Counted from the first letter of the stretch, positions 13,601 through 28,600 are shown. The stretch: DNA of 64,000 bases from Catonia carolina (GCA_035578175.1 JAQMRL010000001.1:188968783-189032782), one strand, 5' to 3'. Translations and numbers: made by a program. Notes: generated by a model not told the origin, from the sequence alone.

Positions 13601-16600
13601 TTCTCAACTTTATTTTCATATTATACCCTTGTTGATAAGAACTGAAGTGACTGCACACTGATTTTTTTTAAAAGTTGAAAAAATGTCAGTATACAGTGCA
13701 AGATACATTAAATTTACTTTAGTCTGTAGTGCATAGTCGTGAAACAAATGGTAGACTGGAAAGTGTCAATAAAAGCGGTAAAAGACTTTCTTTGTTCTCT
13801 TTCTCATCAAAAGGATTAGGTTGTAGTATTTGACCTGTCCTGGTTCCTATCTCTTTCTCAACCTTCCAACATTGTGTTTATCAACAGACTGATATTGTAA
13901 TACAGCCACCAATCCTTTCATTCTATATCATTTTAAAATAGATACACCATCTTTTATATTTTGTTTTACTTCTTCATTTAAAGTTTGTGCAGGCAATCTT
14001 TTCTGAAATCTTGTTCATCAACGTGTCATATATGGTGCATCCATAATTCATTTCATCTCAGCAGCCTGAATCATGCCTTAAACTTTCTAATATGTACCTG
14101 TGATTTAAGTTTCAGACTATTCTTTAAAAAGTTAATAATATTCCTGCATGTGTTTTGAAATTTGGCTAGTTAATCATATTCACCTTTGTCAAAGTCATAC
14201 GATGCTTTTCTACTATAATAAACACGATAAATTCAGGCAGGTGGGAGTTTGCTGTGTACGTCGCCACTTCCTCATCTCGCCCCTCCCACCAGTCCAGCAA
14301 TTTCTCCTCTCTTACTGCTCCTGTTGACTTGAAACTTTTACCTTATTTTAAAGTTTACTTCACCCTTTAGGCTCAAAAAATTTACTCCGCCTGTAATATC
14401 TAATAAACGTCAAGTGACAGTTTATTATATTTGTGATGCATGCATTAAAAAAAAATTAAAACTGTTCTATTTTCGTGATTAAAAATTAGCTTATTGTATT
14501 TGATTGTACAGGACTGCAAGTATGTTTTATTATCTGTAATGTTTATATTTCGTACGAAAATTAAAACAAGATGTAAATTATATTTTGTAAGCTATATTTA
14601 TATTAATAATATGTTATCCAACTGCAGTAAATAAATATAATAAATAATAAATACAGTAAATGAAAAATTACAGTGAATGAACTACTTTTATTTAAACTAA
14701 CACGTAAAAACATTGTACTTGGTGTAACACTGTAAAGAGCGTAAGGGGAATACTATGAGTACATAAGAGGTTGTAGAAGGGATACACAAGCGAGAACTCA
14801 ACCTGTCTAAATCTTTCGTTCTTATTATAAGAGACTTATGATAACTTTACCATGTAATAAGAAAAATATAATTGAAAAATATGGGAAGTTCATATGTATA
14901 TAAGCATGTGAATGAGAAGAAGCAATACATTGACTACTTCTGCCATCTGCACAAATTATGAGAAAGGATGAATTAGAATGATTGAACAGTTTTATGAGTG
15001 ATTTAAAGATATAATATCTTCTGAAAGGATTTTAACAAAAATAGTTTCAATTTTTATTTTTAATAATACTCGTGATGTTGGTGTGGATCCTTTAAAACAT
15101 GTAGCCCTAAGTTAAGGAAAATAAAAAGATAGAAAAAATAAAAAGTATTGCAGCTATAAAAGATTTAGTGTAGGTTTAAAGTATTTTTACATTCAAATTC
15201 TCTGTAATGTATTACTTATTTGAAATTCATTCTTAACCCTTCGTTTACGCAGTCCTATGAGAGTTACTTATTCCGCTATTGTGAACATTCAAATTTCAAA
15301 GCATGCTCCCCAATAAATTCATTTATCTAATTTCATTATTGAAAAAAATTATGAAAAAATGACAGCTGTTTTTTCTAATAAGTATGGATATTTTGAATAT
15401 AAAAACATAAAAATGGGTTATACTTTCCATTCGCTAGACGGCATGAAATATTCGTGGACACAAAAAAGTGTAGTTACCTGCTTCATATTTTTTGCTGTAA
15501 CGTGCTGAAATTGAAATTTGTCATAAAATTGTACATACACATTTTTTTAGAAGACGGTTTCGTGAATAAAACAATATATCACATTACTATTTTGGGTAAA
15601 ATTTGGCCGAATAATATTAGTAGTTTAAAATTTATTGCATTTTTTCCGCGCAGCCTAGCCGACTGCTTTGTGTTGAGAATAATAGTCTGCTTCCTCCACT
15701 TCCCAATGTCAATAGTAAGTTATTACACTCATAGTTACAGTGTATAACATACAAAAAAAATAATAGTAGTAACAGGAAGTAGGGGGTTAGAGTAGAAGAA
15801 AAGGTTCAAATGAATTGGACGGACAAAGATGAAAAACATTTGGTGTCACACAAACATCCGTATTCTTATTCTCCTCCAGTTCTATAAGCCATGGCCTTGG
15901 TTACGCTGAAAATAGACTAATAATAAGAAGTGGGGAAACTGTTTTGCCAACTCAAATATGAAATATTTCCAAGTTTGAGATAGAGAAAGACACAGAAGTT
16001 AGGTTAACCAACTTTGCCTGTCTCCTTACCATTCATACTAATAGTAGTTACATGGTGTTTTATATCAAATAAAACTACATTTCAACGCACATAATTTGAG
16101 ATATCATTCGCACTGATAGCTTTATAAGTACGCTTGATATGGCTGTCCGAAGCTGGCGACGCGTATACGGATCTCCTGTAATATAAGGGTTAAATATTAT
16201 ATCTTCCTTTCTAACTTAGGGTTGCTTGCGATCTCTCTTGGCTGAAAAAATCATTTAACCAGAAATATTTTATTAGTGTTAAATTTTAACTTTTAGCTGC
16301 TGGAGTTATGTTTCTATTTTTGTAAGTATTATTTAATTGTTTGTGTGTATTGTTGGCAGGCATATCAAGGTGCTCTTCAATTGATAGGAGCTCGTGATAA
16401 ATACAAGGAATTCTGCATTCCGATTTTGGTAATTCCAGCAACAATTAGTAACAATGTCCCTGGTACGGACTTTTCACTGGGTTGTGATACTGCTGTTAAT
16501 GAAATAACTGAGGTATGGGCTTAATTTTTACTGAAGTACTGAGTTTTTTGCATCTTACTTTAAAAAAAAAAATAACCTGTACAGTTTTTCATTTTGGACG

Positions 16601-19600
16601 ACCATCTCATTAAAATATAGGTTTTGTTGCACAAGTATTTATGTAAAAGCATAATTCAACCTAATCATGTTGTATACATTTTAAATTATCTTCTGTTAAA
16701 ATAATAAAATTTTAAATATTAAAACATGTAAATTAATTTTTTGCAATATTCTGAAGTTTCTGTGTTATGGTAAAAAAATCAGAGTATATATGATATAGAG
16801 ATTACAGAAGTATAATCAAAAATATCACATTTTACCACAGCACATGTGATTTAATACATGAAGACACACTAATCAATCATCTTTTGAAGGCAATTCATGA
16901 GCTTGTAGCACATGATCAGTTGATCAGAAAATTATTGAACATTGCAGTAATTTCAAATGCAAATGGCAACCTATCTATCTCTATATATTTAAAACGAAAA
17001 CACTTTCAGTGTATTTTAAATAGGAATTCTATTAACTCCTAAGTACAGAGTTCTACCAAACGGACTTTTATAATTTTTACATGGTTTTAAAGAGTATTGT
17101 TTCCTGATTTTCCCAAAACTTCTAAACTTGAAATTCATGCTAATACGAGCTTCATTTTACGAAATGAAATAAGAGTAAATTTCATTTGTAATGTAGCAGT
17201 AATACAGCGTAATGTAATGCGGTTCTCCCATGTTTACCCTCTCCATAGTCATATTCCATAAGAATACAGGGTATGTTTATGGAATAAAGCTGTTCTTTTC
17301 AGGACGAAACTATCGTATTACTGTACTTTAGTCGTTACTCACAGTTCTTCTAAGAACTGTTAAGTTTGTTGTTAACTTAAATCATTTGTTTAATGATAGG
17401 GATTTGAAACCCAACAACATTTTGCAAATTCATTCACACGGGTCACTATGCTAGTATATGTTATAAGAAAACATCTGTTTTTTCATGGTAGAGAGTACTT
17501 ATCATAGGTGAAGGTTTTTAAAAATCAGTTAATGGTGGATGCCTACATGGTCCATTGGTAAGAGTGTGCTATGCTGCAAAGTGTAGGTCCAAGTTCTATT
17601 CCTGTCTAGAGTCTGGAAAATTATTACAATTTCAAACACACCATTTCTAAAAAACCTTAAGTATCACTGATGACCAAAATGTAATAAACTCAAAATAAAA
17701 ATTTATACTGTGCCTTCAGATCCTAAAATCATTTTATTTCTGTTTTATTAACATGCTTCTTGGTCCTTATCAACATGCTTTCTTTTTTCTTTTCTTTTTA
17801 CACCTGATTACAGGACGTTATTTTTTTGTTACACTATAAAGTGTTGCAGCTTGAGTTTCAAAATCATTAAGTACATTTCTTTCTTCTTCTTGTTAGTTTT
17901 AAAACTTTCAAGATGACTGAAACGGCTTCTTTTTATCTGTGAGTTGTAAACATGTTCTTTGTAATTCACAATTATTACTCTATAACTGGATTTTTTTTAA
18001 TGGTAGATGTAAAACAGAAACCTCTTTTGTATTGTTTTAATTTACTTTTCATATCAATTATATGTATTAAAGTTTTGGTTTACAAAGTTTTGTAATTTAA
18101 CCCGGTTACTACCTTTTTTTTAATGATCACCTGGATCGACCTTATACGCCATTCTAAAAATTCTTTTTAGCATTTAGTTTTATTCCTAAAAATTCAAAAC
18201 ATTACCATTTACTTTTTAACAAATTTGTAAATAGAACCACATTTGAGCCAATTTTTTTTGTTTTCATTTATGACCAGAAACAAAAATTTCTGCTAAATCA
18301 GGAAAAATTATGTTATTAGGCAATATAAAAATCAAATTATTGTGAAAATTTGCAACATTTAGATATTGACATTTGATCGACTTGTTCAAAAGATATCACA
18401 CTTTCCAAGCGCTCAGTCACACTAGGTCCCTTTTGGTTCTATTTTATTTGCTTATTATGAAATATTTATCTTTCTCTCGATGTTGCTTTCTTCATTATTC
18501 AGTTCTGAAAAGAATAGCATGTAAAAAATATTTGTTATAATTTGTTTCATTTGTTAGTTATAAGGTTTCAACGTAGGTTAGGCGGAAGAGGTAGAGACAA
18601 CTTTATTTGTTTGATTTGAGGGCAATAAATTAGTCACCGAGCAAAGTGACATATGAAAAAACAAGAGAATAGAACTAAGAAATGAATAGTGTCAACACCG
18701 TAACAATTGGCATTCTATAAATATTGTTATATTAGAAAATTTATAAAAATTGGCTCAAAAAAAATTTTTTTTTTCTTTCCCAATACTACATAGCCAATTA
18801 TCATCGTACGAATATGCAACATACATAAAATTAAAGAATAGAAAATTTTTTGTTTAGTGCTAGTTCACCCGTTAGAAAATAATTAATAATTCCGTAGCAA
18901 AATGAGTTTAAACAATGTCATGATGCTATGCCAGAATTCTGGTGTTTCGGTATAACGGGTTTAATGCTTTATTATGTTCAATTCATTGTTATCTTTTTGT
19001 TCTGTATGTTTATTTGTGTACCCTCAACTAAATGAAGATTTCACTGTTCTAGATTTGTGATCGTATACGTCAATCAGCACAGGGTACAAAGAGACGTGTC
19101 TTTGTCATTGAAACAATGGGTGGATATTGTGGATACTTGGCAACAGTTGCTGGTAAGTTGTATTCTCAGATCAGTGAGACTGTATCAACCAAAATTGTAA
19201 AAAGTTACAAACTTATTTTGCTGCATCTTTTATTGAGTCAGTTCCTAACTCATTAAAATGGATTAGACAACAAATTACATTTGAGTGAAAGTTTTATGAC
19301 CTGCTACGACTTTTAATACCTCATATTCCTGTCATTACACTTAGTCAGCTTTTTTTTTTTTTTGTTTTTAGAAACTGTGCATGTTTCTGATAACCTTTTT
19401 TTTGAGTCAGTAATGGACACCCAGAGATAAATCCCTGTACATTTAGTTCAGCTTTTCATCTGGTCACCTTTTAAACAGGCTTGTTTAATCATTGCTGAAC
19501 AACTTTTAAAAATGACTCCCTACTCCCTGGTTCAGTTCTCAATCAGCCTGGCATTACTTCATATGTTACTCTTTACAGTGTCTGTCAAAATTAACCATGT

Positions 19601-22600
19601 AGCTGGCAATAACATTTTTCTAAACCGGCCGGGAATTTTTAGCAGGTGGGTCACTGAACCGTAAAGAAATCATTAAAAATTTACTTTTAAACAAACTATC
19701 ATATTACACATCAATATAGCAAGAAAACTTAGGAAAATAAAAGATAATATTTTATTTGAATTGTTACATGACATTTAGGGATGCTGAAGCTATTTGTAGA
19801 CAATTTTTAGACAAATCTTTTCTAAATTTTTTAGATGACATTATTGTTTAAAACTTTCTTATGCTTTACTTTTTAAATTCATTGTATGCAAATCCTTGCC
19901 CAAAATGTTTACTTCACAATAAAACCAGAAAAAGATTCTATGTTCAAAAATAAAATTATCACATCATGTAAAACATCATGATGTTCACATCATGTAAACA
20001 AAGAAACATAACGAAAATCACCTCTAGAACAGTGTTGTTTCAACAGAGTAGCACAGGCAAAATACGCAACTAAAACTATCGTAATGTAAAAATTAAACTT
20101 ATTCATTTCTAAACTATCATACTATACAACAGCGCTATCTGTTGACAAATTTAAAACTAAAACACCAACATTGCAATGCTATGAAGTAAATCAGATTTTG
20201 TGACACTACCATCAAGTAGTAACAATTTCAAAATCAATGATTGCCGGCTCCAGAGTTAATGTGCAAAATCGTAGGGTGCAATAGAAAAAATATGTGACAG
20301 CAACCTACCCGTTTAACTGACTAGGCTACCCCTGAGGTCAAAATAACAAGGCTGGTAAATTATTAGTTCAGTATTAATTTTAAACTATTAATTTCCAAGC
20401 TTACTCTTAAAGATTTGCAGTGTTTCTATGTGTAATATTTATAGGAAAGATTATGAAATTGTAATATTTTGCATTTACTAACATACAGGTTTAGCTGGTG
20501 GTGCTGATGCAGCGTATATTTATGAAGAAAAATTCTCAATAAAAGATCTACAACAAGATGTGTACCATATGGCTGCCAAAATGGCTGAAGGAGTGCAACG
20601 TGGCCTTATATTAAGGTTTGCAATTATAATATTTATAATTTAAAATCAATCCTTATAATGCATCCCACAGCTTGAAATCAATTATATTTTATGTAATAAA
20701 TTTATAAATAAATTTCACTAACCTTTTTAAGCTGCCTTGATTTCTACTATCTGCTACTTACACGTGTTTCGGTGGATCCATCATCAGAGTACATAATATC
20801 ATTTGAAACTAAAAACTTTTATTTAAAAACTATTTTTCTGTAGAAGATATTATATCTTCAGTCATCTACATGAAACTAAAAATTTATTATATAAATTTTT
20901 AAATATATAGATTATTAACCCTTAAAGTGCCAGCGGTCCTATTATTAGGACGTCAGCAGTTTTACCAAAAAATGCCGGCGTCGTCCTTTTATTAGTACGT
21001 TGCCTAAAAATTCATAGAATTTTTATTGTTCAATTTTTAAAAGCAACGTATGAAAATACAGTAAGAAATGTAGATTGAAAAAATATATGTTGAGTTTTTT
21101 TATAAATGTAATAATTGATTCATATTGATTAAAAAACTAAAAATTGAATTTTTAAAACTTATATCGCAGTATTTTTATTTTTTACAATACATAAATGATT
21201 TTTTGTAATTTTTGCATAATTAAATTGTCTTTAAAGTGATATAAATGAAATTGTGTAACATAATTTTTTAGGGTGATTTTTTTTAAACTGGAAAGGAAAT
21301 TTCTACAACAAATGACTACGTATAATTTTATTTTTAAATTGTAAGAAATGTGTTCCAAGTTGAATGTCATACAAGATCAATTCATTATGAACAAAACAAA
21401 AAAGTCATTAGATACCTTGAAAAAATAGCCATGTTATGGATGTATAGATGCTACAAATCGCACAAAAGTAGGCTGGCATTTTTCGGTAGGAACTCACAAT
21501 ATTTTCCTAGCACTGTAAGGGTTAAGTACATCAAACTAATTTTGAAAACTTAATTTAGTAATTATAATTAAGACATTTATTCATAAAAATAAATCTTTAT
21601 AATGCATCCTGCAGTTTTAAATATTTCTATTTCATATAATGAATTAATACAATAATTTCACTAACCTTCTTTTTAAACTGCGTCACCTTTATTTTAATTT
21701 TCACTTACACGTGTTTCGGTGGATCCACCATCATCAGAGTAAATAACATATAATTGAAACTAAAAACATTATTTATTAAAAATCTATAGAAGATGATACA
21801 TCTTCAGTCACTTGTATAAAACTGATTTAAAATTAATTTATTTTAATTTATCCCTTCTCATATTTACTGTAGATAGCAGCAGCAGTCAATATCACTTCAT
21901 CATTCCTAAATTTCACCTGTTCATTCAAAATGTCCTGCTTTTGCTCTTTTAAATATTTATAAATGTGGAACATCTCATATTTTTCAATTTTATTTTTATT
22001 TTCTATATTACATTGTTCTATTATATTGAAATGTTCATCTATTTTACCAAATTTATGTTTTTCTTCTTTTATATGATTGGTATAGTTAGATATAATGTAG
22101 TCACATTTCAGTGCTTTTTTATGTTCATTATACCTCACTTGAAAATTACGACTAGTCATACCAATGTAAAATTTTTTACAATCCTCATTAAAATAAAATT
22201 AAAATAAAGGTGACGCAGTTTAAAAAGAAGGTTAGTGAAATTATTGTATTAATTCATTATATGAAATAGAAAGATTTATTCATAACATAATGTTTTAGGA
22301 GAGTTAACCCTTTGCAAGCTATTGACGCTTGTATCCGCTATGATTTAGATCCTATAACATTAAAAAGTCTCATGAAACTATTAAATGTTTTAAATGTTTG
22401 ATAAAGGTTAAGTTAATGAACTAGTAATATTAATTTCAAACATTATTATAAAATGTATTACTATAAAATTGTATTAGTTTTGCTTACTGATAATATAGTT
22501 TGCTTTTATATTGAGTAAAAACTTAATGATGAATGGCATCGTTTAAATATCTGTATCTCTTTGTAACTAAATCTGTTTTACTCAATACCATTCCATGTTC

Positions 22601-25600
22601 AATCCAATGTGAACTTCTTTTATTGTAACGCAATGTCTTGTATAGTAGATAGTCGTATGATAGCAAGACTAATTCTTTTTATAGACTGGTAGTATTGGTG
22701 TGATATTTTCATTATATTAGGTGTTTATTAAATAAACAACGTTGAACAAATTTTGTTCTAAGAAATGCTAATAGTTAGATGTTCAGATAAGATGTATCAA
22801 ATAGAACAATACAAAATTTACTTTAATGGTGTGTTGAGAACTGCCATGTGTTTCCTTTACCAGTAATTATAATTGTTACAATAATGATTTATGTTAATTC
22901 AGAAAGATTAAAATACTCATTTAAAAAAATTTGACTCTACATTGTGGAGAGTTTTGTGTTGATAAAAAAATTTTCTTTGTTAACAAAACCCTTTTGTTTT
23001 TACAGAAATGAAAAGTGTAATGACAATTACAATACTGAATTTATATATCGCTTATATTCTGAAGAAGGAAAAGGATTGTTTAGTGCACGTATGAATGTTT
23101 TAGGTAAACCAAATTATTATATTTTATTTTTTATTTTATATAGCTTCCTGATCTTATTTTCAAAGATGACCATTATTCTGACTACAAGTTTAGGAAGAGT
23201 GAGTAACTCTGAACAACACTAAACATTTCCATTTAACCTAGAACTTGACATGTCCTATACTCCCTTTGGAGTCTCCTGGATGCAAAAAAAAGAACATGCA
23301 CTCCATTGCAAATAATTTTTGCTTTATCATAGCAACTAAATATTGTATCTAAATAAGAAGTGCCACTTGTTTTTTTTCAAGTTTGCGGCAGGTGGTATTT
23401 TAAAGTAATTTCACTTGATCTGCTAGTTCCAGGGATATAAAGAATAGTTCAGTTTCTTTACTTATTCAGTTGAGTGATTGAATTAATGGAAAACTGAAAA
23501 AGTAAAGGTGATACTAACATAGTCACAGTCATCTCTGAAGGTAATTGTTCCAAATATTTTTAAACTAGCCGGGTCACTTATTCACTGGTTTGAATCTTAC
23601 ATTTAAAACGCCACAGAGACCAAAAATAAGTTTTCTTTTATTGTGAAGATTAAATATCCAGATATTCTTCTTTTTTTTCTTTTTTTTTGTTACTTGCATC
23701 CTGGAGACTCCAAAGGGAGTATAGGACATGTCAAGATAAAATTGATGAACTGAAAGTTGATCACCAATGTGATAAATTTATTACTTACCACCAAAATTTT
23801 TTTTTGCTACTGCTTACTTCAGTAGGCTTGTCATGAACCCTATTGAATTAAATATCACACACAATAAATAATAAAAATAAATCAAACACAATGATAAATT
23901 CATCACTTACCAATAATTTCCCCCTACCACTGCTTAACTCAGCAGGCTTGTCATGAACCCCTTTGTATCAAATTGTACACAATATTTGTTTAATTAAAGT
24001 TAAATACCAAAACTATTTAGAAAGGAATTCGTGCACACTGTAAAATGTTTCATCAATCAAATATTGTTTTAGCTTTTTTTTAAAATGACTTAAATTGTCA
24101 CAACTTTTTAAACCTTGAGGCAATTTATTGATGTATTTTCTACCTGCATAAGTTGGTTTTTGTTCAAACAATTTAGTGTTGTGATTAGCAACATAATAAT
24201 CGATTCTGTTTCTTGTGTAGTGGTTGTGAACATCTAAATTCTATAAAAAGGTATTTTTCTTTACGTACATTATCACTTCAAAAATGTACAAAGAAGGAAC
24301 CGTGAGCAATTGCAGCTCTTTAAATAGTGATCTGCATGATGTAAGCTGGTTGACTCCCATCATACACCTAATAGCTTTTTTCTGTATTTTAAAAACTCTT
24401 TCCATGTTACCCTGTGATGAATTACCCCATACTAATATGGCATACCTGATATGAGATAAAATTAAACCATGATAAGCTGCTATAAGCAATTTTTTATCAT
24501 TTAATCTGGCAATTTGTTTTAATGCAAATACCCCAGATGATATTTTACTACAAATTTGATCGGTGTAATAATCCCACGATAGGGTCCTATCTAGTGACAC
24601 TCCTAGAAACTTCACTGTTTGCACATGATCTAGGATATTATTTTGTATCAAGACATCCACTTCTCTGTTTTCCCTTACATTGTGTTTGTTTTTGAACTGT
24701 AAGAACTGACACTTTTTCCCATTAACTGTTAACATCAATTCATTCAGAAATTGGACTACAGATTCTACGCTAATCTGTGTGTTCACTTCGAGACTATCTA
24801 CCAGCAAACTTTTGTTTATGATTGAAGTATCATCAGCAAACAATAAAGCTTTACTGTTGGGTAAGATATCTGGTAATCTATTTATATACAACAAAAACAA
24901 AATGGGACCTAAAATTGAACCCTGTGGAACACCAGCTTTGACATCAAGCTTTTCAGACAAAATTTTTGTAAGTTTCCCCCTAACTACTCTAGTTATTTCT
25001 ACGCACTGTACTCTACCTACCAGATAAGACTGAAACCATTTAAGTTCTACGTCCCTAATACCTAATGACTCTAACATTTTCAACAAAACTTCATGATCAA
25101 CACAGTCGAAAGCTTTACTGAGATCTAAAAACACAGCTAAGGCTTTCTCTCCTGCATCCAATATATCAACTATCTGCTCAAAAAGTGAGACAATAGCAGT
25201 TTTGGTTGACTTACCCTTTTGGAAACCATGCTGATCTTTTGAGATGATAAGGTTTTCAGTCAAAAAATTGATTAACCTAGTGAACACTACCTTTTCAAAA
25301 ATTTTGCTAATAGTGTTTAATATACTTATGGGCCTATAATTTTCAACTACTTGGGTATTGCCATTCTTAAACCCAGGCAATATTTTACCTTCCTTCAGTT
25401 GCTTTGGAAATACACCTCTTTCCAGGGAGAAGTTAATTAGATGAAGGAGAGGTGTTAATAAAAACGTTTTACATTTTTTAACAACAATACTTGAGATCCC
25501 ATCTAACCCTACCGTTTTCTTACTTTTTAAGCTATCGATAACTGATTCTAGTTCCTCATATGAAACTGAGCTAAATACAAAATTATCTACAACTCTATCC

Positions 25601-28600
25601 CCCCTAACTTCATAATATCCCTCAGTTTCCGTAATCTGCTGTTTAAGCTTTGAAGCTACTTCCTGATAATACTTATTAAAATAATTACTAATTTCTGATC
25701 CATTCTCTATAACTTCATTATTACTATTAACAATTTTTGGTATATCTGTGTATCCCCTATTACTAACTACATTCCGATTCCTATTTATTATTTCCCATAT
25801 TGCTGAGTTTAAATTAGTTGATTTACGAAGGACTTCAGCAGTTTTTTTGCATTTAGCACTCTGAACTTTTTTAGCATAATATTTTTTAATTTGTTTGTAT
25901 CTTTGCTCATTCAATTCTTTTTTATCTGATTTGAACTCAGAGTAGACATCTCTGACTTCAGATTTCAGTTTCAAAATATCCCCTGTAATCCATTAGTCTA
26001 TTTCACTAATTCTCTTTGTTAAAACTACCCTTTTTACTGGACAACTACTATTATAGTGAAATTTTAAAGTTTCAATAAAATAATGATATTTTTGATTAAT
26101 TTCGGAAGCATTGATAACAGTCTTCCAATCTTCTTTGGATAAACTGTGCAATAAACAATTTATATTACCCTTGTCCTCTTGCCTAATTTCTTTATTAACT
26201 TTTTGATTCAGGGCCTGACCACCTAAATGCTGAATTTCTATTACTTGGTACCCATGATCAGAGAATTCTGAACCCCCTAACCTAACCTGACAACTAACAA
26301 TATTTGTTAGAATATTATCTATTATCGTTTGAGAATGGCTAGTAATCCTTGTATAATCACTAACTTTTATATCCAGATTGTTCATGTTCACGATATCCCT
26401 GAACTCTTCGGACATTTTACTCTGAATAGCAAGATTTACATTATAATCACCCATAACAACAACTCTTAAGTACCGTTCAGTCAAACTCTCCAGCAATGCA
26501 CTGAACAATTTACAGAACTGGTCCCAATCACCATTTGGAGACCTATAAACACCAACGACAGCCATCCTTTCCTGTACCCCCAACCTAACTTCTAATCCTA
26601 CTACTTCCATATTCATTTCCTGAGAAAACCTGTCTACAAAAGGTAAGTTACGTGTATGTATGTTCCTACTAATATTAGTCAGTATACAGACTCCTCCACT
26701 TTTATGAAATTTCCTGCAGTAAGAAGCATTAATAGAAAACCCCGGAAAGCTAATCATAGGAATTACTTTTTAACCCATTACTTTTTAACCCATGTTCGGT
26801 GAATAATACCATATCTGGGTTCTCAGACCTTAAAAATATTTCAACTCTATCTATTTTATTACTTAAATATTGAATATTTTGGTGCAAAATAGAGAAGTGA
26901 GATGTATTCCTAACCTGAACTTGATTGATGAAATCATTTTGTGCACCTACCTGTTTATTTCCTATAATTTCTGCATCTGTTGGTAGTGGATGCACTAACC
27001 TATCATCCGGATTTAAACCTAACCTGTCATTACCTATTTGTAGCACCTCTGATTGCTTAATATGAGGTTGGGTTGTCATAACATAACCTACCCTTCTTTT
27101 TCTTAACTTTTTCTCCCCTTTTAGCCATTTCATTAAAAAAGTATCCTTAGATTTTAATTTATCTGGGAGTTTACATGTAACGAGGGAAGCTAATCTATCA
27201 CACAGTATGTTTTTGCCAGTTAAATTTAAATGTAACCCATGTTTAGTATAGTTATCATGATTTAACCTTTCATTGATAAAGTTGATTTTTACCCTTTCAA
27301 TTGTTTTATTTTTTAGGCTGTTAATTCTTTTATGCATTTCGCGGTTTGTTTTACTTATAACTTTGTTTACTTCTGGCTTGTCATACCGAAAGGGAATAGC
27401 GTTTATTATTAAATTAGTTTTATTACTTAGTGGAACCAATTCTTCGAATGTTTTTAAGATTTGAGGAGTGTTTTTAAGTTGTTTTGATTCTATGTCATTG
27501 GTTCCTCCAAGAATTATTAAATGGTCATTTATACCTAAGGTTTTTACATTGTCTTTAGATGACTTAACAACTTCTTTTAGAGGAGCATTCGGCTTAAACA
27601 CTACTTTTACTTCAAATTCAGAATTTAGTTTTTTATCTAACAATTCCCAACATTCACGGCCATGACTATCCGCCAATACTAGGACTTTGTTTTTCCTATT
27701 ATTATTATTACTTTTGGTAGACGGTTAGTCCCTACACCTTCACTATACAAAAGTTTCGTAGGACCGTTTTTATTTGTAATTTTAGTATCATTTTTAGTGC
27801 CGTTTATTTTTTTACTATTTTTATTGTCATTAGTTTTTGCAGCATTTAACTCATTTAGAAGTTTTAAATTGACTACTTTTATTTCATTTTCTAAGGCCCG
27901 GTTTGCTTCCAATAATTTAGCGATTTCAGTTTTGTGGTCCATATCATTTATTCTTATTATTTCTTTTAGCGAAGCTATTTCCTGCTCTAATTTATTTCTA
28001 AGTTCCTCGTTTATTTTGTTACTACTTATTATTGCATCCCTAATGTTTTTTTTGATCTTCATTTAATTTAGCTACCTTTTTTTCTAAACTAATCGGAGAT
28101 TTAAAATTTACATGGGACCGCGTAACGGGAGGAGAAGACTTAATTTGTTTACCTAAACTTGAATTTTTAGTGGCCATTCCTAACAATTAATAAACTTTAA
28201 CTAATTATCTTAAACAATTTAAACTTTGTATTTACTTTAAGTCACAGACTATTTTAGAACTACCGGCGAACTTCCTAACCTCAAAACTATCGACAAACTA
28301 ATTTGATACAATACTTAAATTTATTGGAAAGAAAAAGAAAAACTTATACGTACAATCTGAAACTAACTGTTTAAATAACTTATTAAACTAAAATTATACT
28401 TATAGGAAGTGAATCTATTTCAAAATCTTCTAAATAATCGGGAGCTAACTTCACAGCTGTGTTGACACTAGAATCCAATATGGCGGACCTCTTCTCTTCA
28501 TAGCATAGGCCATCTAGTCTGTTCATGTTTTATTTCTTTACTAGAAAGCTGTAAATAAAATAAATTACTCTCAGCATTGTAGAGATCTTCCCAAGCTTCT

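Larger units (their letters stand above)
12802..16359 (+). other. Pfk intron contents
   Basis: It contains a one-ended piggyBac-like fragment (12965-13487) and a complete TTAA-flanked element (15237-16189). The middle, 13488-15232, has no feature I can support. Confidence 0.5.
16513..19052 (+). other. Pfk intron contents
   Basis: It holds a family A SINE (17533-17700) and a candidate piggyBac-like element (18101-18960). The first kilobase is featureless. Confidence 0.5.
23694..28500 (-). mobile_element. near full-length non-LTR retrotransposon (CR1/Jockey-group-like), family L1A
   Basis: The ~4.8-kb element runs antisense to Pfk: a 5' leader (about 28178-28500), coding region 28177-24013, and a 3' UTR ending GGAGTCTCCAGGATGCAA plus an A-rich tail at the low-coordinate end. 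The domains in order are a coiled coil, an SGNH/GDSL-type esterase, an APE-type endonuclease and a reverse transcriptase. It is disabled by at least three frameshifts and two in-frame stops. Other copies: 39890-40397, 48183-48640 (diverged) and 23244-23292 (tail only). Confidence 0.85.

Noticed and set aside
15454..15747. 97-residue + strand frame
   Set aside because: Sits within a non-coding piggyBac-like MITE and is not conserved in its relative at 29302-30032.
22303..22412. Short TTAA-flanked element (TTAACCCTTTGC ... AAAGGTTAA)
   Set aside because: The terminal match is only a few bases and could be chance in AT-rich sequence.
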